Translations under genes and position numbers: made by a program
Notes under the pieces: generated by a model
What the model saw: only the letters and a program-made list of their open reading frames with translations
The model's database searches: none
What the model was told of the DNA's origin: nothing
Origin: Eopsaltria australis
Taxonomy: Eukaryota > Chordata > Aves > Passeriformes > Petroicidae
Assembly: GCA_034509425.1 (NCBI GenBank)
Contig: JAVTVJ010000001.1
Location: 7,220,001-7,284,000 of the forward strand
Length of the DNA: 64,000 nucleotides
Direction: 5' to 3'
Shown: in pieces, positions 25,401-36,800 of the stretch
Numbering within the stretch: position 1 is the stretch's first letter
Layout: each line of letters begins with the position of its first letter

Positions 25401-26459
25401 TGCAGCCAAGATTTTAAAAGCATAATAACTCTACCTTTTTAGATAGTCAGAACTTAGTGAACCATTGAAAGTGACCCAGTTCACTGAGCAGAGCCGAACA
25501 GATGGAATTCCAGCATTGCCATGCTTGGGTGACTGTCTGAACAATACAAAATCTTCCTTCAAATCTGTCTCCACCAAACTTCCTGCCTCATGCACATAAT
25601 ATTTGGGTATGTTTTGGTCACTTGTCAGTTCAGTTCACTGTGTTTTGGCATAGAATAGCTGGCAAATTATTGACCTATTGTTTGGTTTTTTTCCTTAGAG
25701 CTTCTATGTTTTGTTTCAGGCTTTAAAAAACAAACAAACAAAAAGAATCCTATAGTATGGTCTTTGCTGGAAAATGTCTCACCAGGCTCTGGTCCCTGAA
25801 ATGCAGTGGCTATTTTCCCTTTTTTCATTTGACTTTCCTACCACTGAATGCTGACAAAATATATTTACTGCACTTTTGTGATTTACAGCAAGCTCCTTGC
25901 TCAGCAGCTCTAAAGGACATGGTGGCCCAGTGGCCACCAAAGAGAAACCACCAGTACTACCTGTGAGCTGGCTGGTGCAGCAGGGAACTGAGGGGGAAGA
26001 TAGAGTAATTATGGCAAAAGTAAGCATAAATACAGACAGAAGGCCGCCATCACTTCCTATGGGGCAAGAGCAGAAAAAGATGAAGGATGGAAGGATTAAA
26101 GTAAGGTATTGATTTGCTAAATCAGTGTTAAGCATGGCAGAGATTTCCTCTTGGAGCTGTAGTATTGTATGTTTTCCTAAGAGCAAACTGCCCAGGGCTC
26201 TGGTGCTCATGGACTCCCAGCAGTGAGCAAGCCTGGGTGAGGTGGGCTTCGAGCTAAGTGCAGAAAGATGTGCTCAGAAGTACTGGAGGGTATAAATCTG
26301 CCACCATGTCTGAACACCTTGGAAAAAGATCTCAATTTCAAATTAATTTTGGAGTATCTTTAGCAAGCTCCCCACTCCTCTTGCTCAAAAAACTAGTAGA
26401 ATCCCAGTGTTTGTTTCTTTTTTAGTGAACTGGGAGTTAATTGAATAGATACTGCTTGG

Positions 26460-26605
26460 TGTCCTGGTTTTGTCTGGGATAGAGTTTCTTTTTTCTCAGT
26501 GGCTGGTACAGTGCTTTGTTTTGAATTCAGTATGAGATTAATGTTAGTAACAAATGGATGTTTTTGTTGTTACTAAGTCCTGCTTACCTTGAGTACTTAG
26601 TTGCC
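26460..26605 (+). mobile_element. 5' part of an avian ERVL-type LTR (truncated solo LTR)
   Basis: It begins TGTCCTGGTTTTGTCTGGGA and continues with ATAGAGTTTCTT, GTGGCTGGTACAGTGC, TTTGAATTCAGTATGAGATT, and TTTTTGTTGTTACTAAGTCC. I recognise this order from an LTR family common in bird genomes. The 3' half and any internal viral genes are absent and no target-site duplication can be shown, so it is an inert fragment. The exact family name is not certain. Confidence 0.7.
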
Positions 26606-29600
26606 AGTTGGGGTTAAACAGTGACACTATGGAAAAGAAAGACCCGTACCAGTACATCAAAGGGTATCTAAGAAAAAACAACCTGCTGAAGTCATTCAGC
26701 CTGGGCTGTACCAGATCACATAACTGTGGCATGAATAGGGAAATACTCATCCACTGTGCAAGGAAAAGGCATCATCTGAAAGAGAGAGGTGACTAAAACA
26801 CAAGGAAAGGACCATGGTCTGAGCAGGCACAGAGAAGGGCTGGAAGGCTGCTCAGGGGAATGAAGGATCTTTTTGTGTCTGAGACCATAAGGTATTCATT
26901 TTGTGTAAGAAACAAAGGCTCTGAAGAGGTATTTCCTCTCTGTCTGTGTGCATCCATAAGGCAAGTAAAAAGATAAGCACAGGGATGGAGAAAAGTCTAC
27001 AGGACAGTGTAAGCAGAAGCACATACGGGTATAGGCTGTTTAGGAGAGCTTCTACTCAACTAGGAGGTGGCTCTGAAACACTTGAAGAAAGCTCACTACC
27101 TTCCTGCTAAACTGGGGTAAGCAAGACCAAGCAGAGCTCAGTTGGGTATATCTGGCATGGCTTCACATAAGGAGGGGCTCCCTAATCCAGGGGTCATTTC
27201 TCAAGTAAAGACATCCGCACCCATAACTAGTAAATGGTATTTATTCTAGGAGACACATCTATCAGATGTAAAGACAAAATCTGTCCTCTTTTCCAGGTTG
27301 GTGTGATGGCCCTCTCCCAAGGCAATGCAGCCAGGTTTGTCATCTACCTTTGCTATAGCCATTTAGCAAATGAAGGGCTGTAACTCAAATGCTTTTCACC
27401 TGCGCCTTGTTCACTGACTTTTCTTTAAGAACACATCCCTGAAGCCTCTCTGTGTGGTAATGGGGGACAGTAACCTGTAATCTGTTAACCCCAGCACCAA
27501 TAACAGCGGTGGTAACAGTGTCCTCGACACGTGGGCAAGTCCCTATCTTCCTGGAGAGGTTTTAACCAATTTGTACAAGTGCCTCCTTCTTCTGTTCCTC
27601 TGTGTGTGCACACCAGTTAGGGTACAGAGAGCTCTGCTGCTGCAAATGGCTGCAGCCACACCTGTAATGGCCCTGTTCATCACAGCCTTGGTCAGCAGCC
27701 CCTCCTCGGACAAGCACCCAGTGCTGAGTCATGAGCACATCTGCTCCTTTTCAGGGAGCTGGCACAGATACCTGCTGTATTACCTCCTGGGTGAACAAAG
27801 AAGGGAAATAAAATACAAAGAACTTACCGATCATCAAAAATAGTAACTCACATGAGAGGAGTTCTCCTCTGGTAGCTGTCAGCTCAGACTGTAAAATGCT
27901 TGAGGATGCTCCAGTGGCTGGGTGAGGTTTATATCCATCCCCTGAATTCTCCAAATACTCCTCTTTGGGGCACTCTGGGATTTACGAAGGCTAGGTGAGC
28001 CACACCCTGTGTGCCCTGTGGTAGGCAAAGATCACACAGGTTTGTCACCATACACTGGCCAGGTGGGATGCTGGGGTAGCCTGACTACTGCTTCACAGAA
28101 TCATTTTCTGCCCTGTCTCAACTGGAGCAATTGCCAGCAGGCTCTCCTGGCTCCATGCAGCCCCTGAAGCTTGCAGCAGGCACCCTGGAGTCCAGGGGCA
28201 GCCATCCCCTGTCCCCCACCATCATCAGAGATGGGGTTTGACTCGCTGGCTCATAACCCCTCCAATGGGCTGCCCTCACTGGGCAGAGGGCAGAGCAGGC
28301 AGTGCCAACCACCCCGGCCTAGAGCACCTTCCCCTCTTGGTAGGGTGCATATTCTCTGCTGAAGGCAAATAATCTTTGTTAAGCCTCTGCCCTAGCCACA
28401 GTGGCATCCATTTAACCAACAGAGAGAGGCAAAAAGCAATCATCTTGTGTGATCCAGCGGGAAGCTGGACAAGGAGAAACTATTCACAATATATTAATGC
28501 CTGGCTTGAGCCTAGTAAGTGTTATAATTAGGTAGCATTAATTAGTGCTGGAAAAGACTGTCATGTTTTATACCAAACCTTTGGCTAAAAGATAGGAGCA
28601 GAATACTTTTCTTGAAAAAAATTCCGTGTATATTTTCTTGTTTTACTAGTAGGGATTTTTAATCAGTTGAATGAACTTGTATGTACTAGTTAACTTTGCT
28701 GGAGTTTAGTGGTTGTATTTAAAGCAGATTTTATCCTAGAATGATATTAATTTGATAGGATCCCTGATCTGTAAAACCATTGGTTATCTTGGTCTCTCCT
28801 GATAAGAAAAAAAAAGTGCCGAGGGTTTCCAGTTGGTGAGCACATTTGGGCAGAATCTTTCACACGTCACAAATTGCAGATGGGAGGCAGTGATCTCGAA
28901 CATGCAGTCACATTGCGTGACCATCTGACACCTTCCATTTAGAAAAATAATACTTTCCTCACAGCATACGCTCCCTGCTGCAACCAGCACCAAAAATTAT
29001 GCCTGGGAGAGCTGTTCCTCCTAGACTAAGGTCTTAAATATTTCTTAGGCTGCTTTTAAAAGATTCATGCAGCAGCACCACCTCACTCACATCCTGCTAA
29101 ACCAGAGAAAATACTGAAATTCTTCCCCAGACGGTGTTAATCACAAAATAGCTGAAAAGAACAAAAGGGGGGAAAAGACAGCAGGAAAATTATATACTCA
29201 CACTAGCAGAGTGAACAATGGAAGGCTCTTGTTGTATGTGTAATTCAAAGATGTCCATGTAAAACACCGCATGGAGTTATTTCCTATTGCTACCAGTTTT
29301 TCAGCTGCATAAAATCCCATAACTATGTGGAAGTTCAGCTTTCAAATGCCCTGGTTTTGCAGATAATTCCTTTTGACAATGTGGTGCACTGATGTTCATT
29401 CATTTGAAATAGCAATGACCATTTCAGGGTGTCCTTTGCTATATATTGAGGTGTCAGAAGTGATAAAAAAAATCTTTACTGTTTAAGGACAAAGCCATGT
29501 GAAGTTAAAGGGTGACACCTCATACTAGCCTATTGTGCCCTCTTTGTTACTATGTCCCAGCAAAAAAACAAGAATAAAAATTAACCAACACATTATTTCT

Positions 29601-30352
29601 GCTCAGATTACAAGGCTGACTAGGAACAAATATATTAACCCATGTTATTATCAGCTGTAGTTTGGTGTGACCTGAACAAGGAGGCAGCTCCTTCTGTTCT
29701 GCCTGAAGAGTGTATTCTTAAAGACTTGACCATGTTTTCCTATTCATCTGCCTAGCAGATGTGCCCCACAGGCACACCAGCCAAGTACTTAATTTCTGCA
29801 GTGTCTTCCTTCCCTCATCACACCATCACCATTTCAGTCTCTGAGTGCTATTGAGATCCATGAAAAGGAGGTGCCTGTTTATCTGTTAAAATGTGGGTGT
29901 CTTCTGGGAAGGTGGGGCACTGGGGGGGGTTGATGTACTGGTGGCATTTACTGAATTGATGGGAAGGCAAATATCTCACCTCGTTTTGTACAGGGATACG
30001 CCACTCTGGCTGCTGTGAATATCATGTGAGCCACAGAAAATCCCTGCAAGAGCCTCTCACATCCACCTAGTAGGGCTGAGTCAGGACCTAGGGCCTGTCT
30101 CCTCCCAACATCCTAGCAGGGATGCCTCCAGCCTCCAGCAGTTTTATTGGCAGTTTTGTGTCACTCCAGATTTCTGGCCATTTGGGCCATCCTGAACCCC
30201 CACCCTGAAGAAATACGGGTGTTGCAAACACCCACCATGCAGGAATAACAATTAGTGTCTGCCACCATGGGCCAAGTGTGAACTCACAGACCAGAGAAGA
30301 AAGGCTCTATTTTCTCTTCTGTCTTCTGGCACATCCAGAAGATGTGCCAAAA
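26606..30352. other. Intergenic DNA, no gene
   Basis: Between the LTR piece and the CR1 element. GC-richer parts at about 27570-28360, AT-rich elsewhere. No exon or repeat could be supported besides the candidate element at 28480. Confidence 0.5.
28480..28760. promoter_or_regulatory. Candidate conserved non-coding element (unproven)
   Basis: AT-rich, repeat-free sequence with dense homeodomain-type cores (TAATTAGG, CATTAATTAG, TTAATCAG, TTAATTTGAT). Such clusters are frequent in developmental enhancers, but the cores are also common by chance in AT-rich DNA. Confidence 0.18.
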
Positions 30353-30867
30353 GCACTGGTGAGGCCACACCTCAGCACTGATGAGGTTGCACCTTGAGGG
30401 CTCTGTCCAGATCTGGGCACTCACTGCAAGAAAGAAATTGATGTGCTGGAGCATGTCCAGAGAAGGGCTGTGAAGCTGGTGAAGGATCTAGAGAGTGTTA
30501 TATAAGAGACATGGAGTTGTTCAGTCTGCAGGAAAGGAGGCTCAAGGGAAACCTTATCACTCTCTACAACTGCCGAAAGGAAGTTGTAGCCAGGTGGGGG
30601 TTGATGTCTTCCCACTGACAAGCAACAGGATGAGAGGACACAGCCTCCCACTGGACCAGGGTGGGTTCAGGCTGAACATCAGGAAAGGGTGGTTAAGCAC
30701 TAGAAAGGGCAGTGTAGGAAATTGGAGTCACCATCCATGCAAGTTGTCAAGAAATGACTGGGTGTGGCACTTAGTGCTGTGGTTTAGTTGCCATGGTCGT
30801 GTTCAATCAAAGCTTGGACCCGATCTTGGACATCTTTTCCAACCTTAATGATTCTATGATTCTGTGA
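30353..30867 (+). mobile_element. CR1 LINE, 3' end of ORF2 plus 3' UTR
   Basis: The sequence follows the avian CR1 3' region in order: GGTGAGGCCACACCTC, CCAGATCTGGGC, GTGCTGGAGCATGTCCAGAG, AAGGGCTGTGAAGCTGGTGA, CTCTCTACAACTGCC, AAGGAAGTTGTAGCCAGGTG, then TTTTCCAACCTTAATG. It ends in the diagnostic CR1 tail ATTCTATGATTCTGTGA. It is 5'-truncated, as is usual for CR1. The reverse-transcriptase tail is broken by stops, so it is a dead copy. A diverged 22-base tandem duplication sits at its 5' edge (30353-30397). Confidence 0.95.
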
Positions 30868-33800
30868 TATTTGCAATGCCCCAAGCCCTGAACTTGCTCT
30901 TTGAGAGATTAAGTTCTCCAAACTCCTGTCTTGTACTTTTCAGCCCAGGCCTCCACAGACTTCCCCCTTTCCATGGCATCCTCTCCTGCAAGGTCCTCCT
31001 TGCTGTGCTGCAGTTGTGTGCAGACTGTGCCACTTTCACAAGGCACACGTGACTTCTGGGCACAGTGTTACCCACTGTCTCTCTCCTGGTGAGCTCCCTC
31101 CCTGGCAGAGTGGTGTGTGCTGCACCTCCAGTGCTGGGGTTGCATGCAGTGTGCAGTCAGTGTGCCTACACCAGGATCTACAGACAAGGAAAGCACTGTG
31201 CATGCAAGCTGGGAGGGCAAGAAGCACTGGCTCACGGCAAACAGCCAAGATGGGCATGAGGGAGATGTGCAGCTGCCTAACTCCTCCTCTAGCCCGTGCT
31301 GTGGATGTGCACACCATTGTGGCCAGTGCCAGCATCTCTGCTCCCTTTCAGGTGAGTGTCCCCTGCGTGGTGTTTGGCTACACAGAGGCCCCTCCTGCCC
31401 CTTCCACCAACAGCCTTGTTGGATGTGCTGGTGCCTCCTGGTTCCACAATCAGCTACTGCTTCTACCCATGTGGCCACAGACTGCCTTGTACAGTCTCAT
31501 GGAAAACAGGGGTTGCAGTTTTAGGGTGTTGCAGGACAGATTCACTTTGGGCACTCAGACAAAATTTTTCCCCTTTGAGCTAAAATTATCTGATTCTGAA
31601 GAATCTCCCTTCTGGGATTATTTATGCAGAATATGGACTTAGGCCTTTCATTTTAACAGCTTATAGGCACCTACATAGATCACCACAGAGCGTGACTGTT
31701 GCCTTGTAAGGATTACAGGCCTCAATTTTTCTTCCCCAAAACAAAGATCAAGTGGTGGTTCTAATGTCCATCACAGGGAAAAAAAAAAATTACTTTCCAG
31801 AATAAGTTCTCCCCAGTGGTGGTACTGCCTGTAGGGGGAAAGCTGGGAGTACTCAGAATGGGAGCCAAGTCCTCCCTGTAACTCAGGACAGCCTTTGTTA
31901 TTGTGGGGCAGATGGTTGGATACCCAAACCCCAGACTTTTCCACCGTGAATCCCACTTTTCTGACCTATTAGATTAAAAGTTGTGACCTGCTTCTGAAAT
32001 CTCATCCTTGTGCCTGCCAGGAGTCATCACTGTGTCTGGATCAGTAAGGCTGAGCCAACTGGTGAACTTGTCTCATTATCTCCTTGCCGAAAACTTACAA
32101 GCGTTACTTATTCTTGGATACTTGTAATTTTTATGCTTTTCCTACCCAGAAGATTAGCTCAGGCATAGCAGAGCTCAGAGCACAAACCCATCTTTTGGCA
32201 TTAACTTATCCTGGGCTGGCTGTCATTTTACAGTACTTGCACAAAAAGAGTAACTAGCAACAGCACTTACAAATCACAGATTATATTGTATTGGTTTAGC
32301 TCATATTGTTTGCCTTAAATTTATATTGTGCTTTAAATGTCACCCATTAAAATTATTAGGGCAAGGTTTGCCCTCAGTTTACAGCCCCTCTCCCCAGCAG
32401 CTCATAAGAGAAGCTGTTGTCCTCATCTCATTTTAGTCATACTGTAGAAGTCAGAGAGAGTGTCCAGAGAGTTGTAACACAGCCTGGAGCTGTTTCACTT
32501 CCAGACAAGATTTCAGTTTGTAAACCCAGGTATCAAACCAGTCAAAGTGCCTTAGAAAGATGCCTTTCATTTCATTCACCCCCACCCTAAATTCTTGACT
32601 TCTGTTTAGGTGCAGTGATGCAAAAGTGGATAAGGGACCCAAAAGCCCCACCTTGTCATTGGCAATAGGTTTTTCTGAGTTCCCATCTAAGCCTAAGGCA
32701 GGCCATTCCTTTTTCTAGGGGAGTATTTTAATTAATGCATTCCTTCTGACTGTTGTTATTCTCTGTCATGTGTTGCTTTGCATTTCTCTGTCTGTCCTCA
32801 CATTTCCTCTAAAACACAGTTCTTAAATAGCTTCAGCCGTGCATACAGAACTTTCCGTGGATGTTCTTAATCTGTGAAAACAAGATCCATAGCAGAGACA
32901 GTAATGCAGCCCTAAGCACAGAGATGCCAGTGACACTTCTTCAGTGCCTTTAAACTGGTGAATGTGATCTTATTTTGGCTACTGACAAATCCCAGTGATG
33001 AAATGTCAGCAGTGTTTACACAGAAGTCAGACAGTGCAAAATTAACCCTTTCCAGCACTGCTCTCAGGACAGAACAAAGCTGTTGTTTCCTTCTGTGAGA
33101 ATCAGGCTGGCAGAAAAAAAAGGAAACTGGTGTAGAAGAATTATCAAAGGCCCTTCTGGAGGGTCAGCAGAGACCATGTGAAGATGGCCATACTCTGTGT
33201 GAAAAACTGAACAAGCCACAAATTTCTTTTGAGTTGGCCTGGGCAGAGTTTTCCAGACACACCTGAAAAGGGTAATGTCACAATTTGTGCAGATTTCCTT
33301 GATGTGAGTTTGAGCTAAAATCACAGCTACCTCCCAAGATCATCTTTGCCATTACATCCATGATGCCCAGGTCTCTCAGTTTCTGTAGGACAGTTTAGAT
33401 GTGATACAAAGCTGGACAAAGTTTAAGTGCAAAACTGGAAATATATTTTGCCATGTAACTCTCTGACTGCTCATTAACAGCATGGGTGGTCTAGGGACAT
33501 AAAGGCAGAGGTAACAGGATCCTCCCGATAAAGGTCCTGACTGTGTTGAGCATTAGGTCTACAGTGCACATCATATCACTACCATGACTGAAAAAGTCCT
33601 AGACAGAAACAGGGGATATGCAGGAGCAGGGAGAGGGTTGCCAGAGCTGAGGGAGCCAGCAGGTGGCAAAATGGGAGGAATACACAACCGGTAGAAAAGC
33701 ACTAACACCTCCCCTGCGAGGAAGCATATCAAGAGGCCGAGGAGAAAATGGGACCTGAAGATCCAGATGTAAGAGACAGTGGAGATGTCTAAGTGGGGAG

Positions 33801-36800
33801 AGCTGAAGGCATCTCTGCAGGAGGAAACAGCAGGTGACAGGTACAATGGTGCCCTAAGTGACATCCAGATACAGAGCAAGGCAGGAGAGGAAAAAAGCAA
33901 AATGAATTGTGGAATAATGAAGCAGATGAGAGCTTTTTGCAATGGCAATGGCAGGAAAGAAAATCCACAAGAAAAGAAGTGGATTTTAGGAGTGTCAGGG
34001 TAAAAGGATGAAACTAGTCTGTGCCTGGACCTGAGAGAACAGAGAAGACACCATAGGTGTCCATGATGGGGAAGCACAAGGAGATTGCAGCAGCCCAGGA
34101 TGCTGAGGAAAGGCTCCTTTGCTGTCTCACACCTCTTGGGAGATGTAGCTCTGGCAAGAGTTTCATCTGGAAACTGCACTGGAAAATCACAGAACCTCTT
34201 CCATACTGCAGCAGGAGCAGTTTGTGAACTGTGTCACCCTTTGGTCAGGAGATAGCAGAGGCAAAGGATGCCTGGCACACAGCTGGCAAACTGGGAGACA
34301 AGAAAGCCTTGTGCAAATCTGATGCTTTATTGTTACTAACCAAAATAGTTGTAAAGCTGAACTCAAGGAATAGGTCAGCTTTGAGCTTATGTGTGCAGCA
34401 ATACACAAAGGATTGTAGACTTTGTTGGTTTCTTGTTGGCTTTGTTTGGAGCAACGAGAAGTGCTAACTGTGCCTGAGAATCTGTAGAGTTCCCTGCACT
34501 GGTAAGGGAGGAGGGTGTTAATGAGGAAAAAAAATTACTTAGTTGGAGCTATTAACCTGTCTCTTTCAGAGATTTTATTACAGCAGCAACACCTTTCTTC
34601 TTCCAGATGTGCTGAGCAATTCTAGTTCCTCTGGAAGTTTAAGGTAGGTGCAGACATTTAGTTGTTTTTGAAATGATATTGTATAATACTCACCACATGA
34701 GCTCAGTCCTTAAAATGTTGCTTGAACACAACTGCCCTATCACTCTTGATTCTGAAATGCAAGCTGAATTAAACACAGCCACCAAAGACAGACTTACTGT
34801 GGCCTTTGTGTCTCACCTCATGCTCTGGCAAAATGCAAGTACCTTTTACACACAGACAAGTAAGATAAGGCATAAAGCTTCATACTTGAGCAAGATACAC
34901 TGAAAATCCAAAAAACAGTGAGAAGAAAGAAAAATAGCAGGAGAGCTCTGAATATTCGTTTTCTGGCACAGTTTTCCTCTTTCAGGAATTTGGTTTAGGT
35001 TTCAAATGCCCTTTATAGGGAGAGAAACTGCAATCCCATTTCTGAGGCTTTAGAGTAGCCAAACTCCTCTCTCCTCGCTTTTTTGGTCATTGATTGTGCT
35101 CTTTGGAGGCCATTTCATCATGCTGTAAGGTAAGACAAGACTGTGACCCAGATTCTGTTCTCTTGGGTGCTGTGGCTCAGCTGTATATACTAATGTTGCT
35201 TGGGGTTTCACTGCTTCCACCCTTCCTACTGTTCTGGTAAATTTGATTTCCCACTGCAACACATAAAGAGCAACAATACATGCTCCGAGGCATCATCTCA
35301 CACCTCTTTGTCCTCAGCCATGAGAAAAAGTCCCTTTTAAAAGCACTTTGCTTGCATTCATCTGGCTTCTTCTCTTCTTGAATTATTTAATATTTTCATT
35401 GCATTTTCCAACACTTCTTTCCCCAAGACCTTAGATAAACCACAGAACACTAAACAGACTTGCAGTTACTTCCCAGGGCAATAAAAGCTAAGGGTCAAAT
35501 GAAGGAGAAAACATGATTTCAAGGTAGACTTATAAAACCTAGCTCATTTCAAGGGCAGCGTGGGAGCCTGCAGTAGAGTTGTGTGCCTAACAGCTTGTTG
35601 CCATGTCCTACAAACAGTGCTCCTGCTGGAAGAATGTTGGAAGGCATTTTAAGGGCAGTGCTGGTTAAGGAGTGTCAGGCCAACAGTCAGCATGGAAAGA
35701 TCATTGGAGTCCTGAATTGAGAATGATTGCTGAAGGATTCTTTTATATTTCACATGACATAGCATTCTTCAGAATTTTGTAGTGCTTTAATCCAGTAATA
35801 GTGTCCCATGTGCATGTGGTGGTGTACATTTCCACTGGTTCCTCAGCAGCTCCTTCCTGTCCCTCTCGACCTGGAAAGCAACTGGAATTACATATCCCTT
35901 ACACTAGTCAATTGAGAGAACACATTATTGCCTGCACCTCTTGCTGGTTGCTTATGGAGCAGGGAGAACAAAACAAGCATAGGGCCAGGCATGGCTTGAG
36001 AGGAAAATCCCTCTCTTCAGAGCTGTGGCCACCTTACTTATTGTGATCAAAGACAATAATAATGCTAAAAATGAAACAGACAATGCAGTGCTGACGACTT
36101 TGTTCCTGAGAAAGGGATAAAGGATTTGAAAAGGTTCTGAAGTATTTTCCAAAGGGTTCACTTTGCCCATTACAGAAAAGAAAGAAACATGGCAACAGCA
36201 GTGGTAGCACACTAGAGCTGGGGAATAACAGCTCACTGCTTCATTCCAGTGTCTGAAAGGGTCATATGACCATCTTATTCCATTTCAGCAAATCATCTTC
36301 TATGCAGAGCTTGTGTCTGTTTGTTGTTCCTTTCTTAGCAGCAGAAGAGATGCTCCTGAATGTGCATGTCTGCCCCACACTAATATTTTTTAAAGGCTTT
36401 CAGTTTTATGCTCGACATCTTCTCTGCATGAAGTCCCTTTCTTCAGACAACTCAAGAATACTTTGCAAATATTTTTTTTATTGTAATTCTGGTGGCCACA
36501 GCATAGGGAGCATTCAGAAGGATGCAGCTCACTGGACTGGAGAGATGGGGAGGGTGGAATTCAGACCCCTGCACGCTTCACCAGGCTGTGCCCTGCCAAG
36601 CTTTCTCCTGCCTTGCCTCCTTGGAGCTGCCCTGTGTTGGTGAGTTAAAAGAAAACTGCAGCTGTATTATGGGGGCCAACAGCGTGGAGGTACAGTGTGA
36701 GAAGCACTTGTCACCATGAATAAACAGTGAAATGTGTTTTTTTTAAAGTTGCTAATTCTGCTTGGCATTTCTGAGCCCTGCACTGAAAGCATCCATCTTG

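Larger units (their letters stand above)
21136..26459. other. AT-rich intergenic DNA, no gene
   Basis: The first 600 bases may be further decayed LINE. The rest is unique DNA with the A/C-rich tract at 22347 and the hairpin at 21993. A - strand open frame at 25779-26210 (143 codons) matches nothing I know. Confidence 0.5.

Noticed and set aside
28090..28135. CACAGAATCAT as the end of a reversed CR1 element
   Set aside because: Only one short word matches and the neighbouring sequence does not follow CR1 order.
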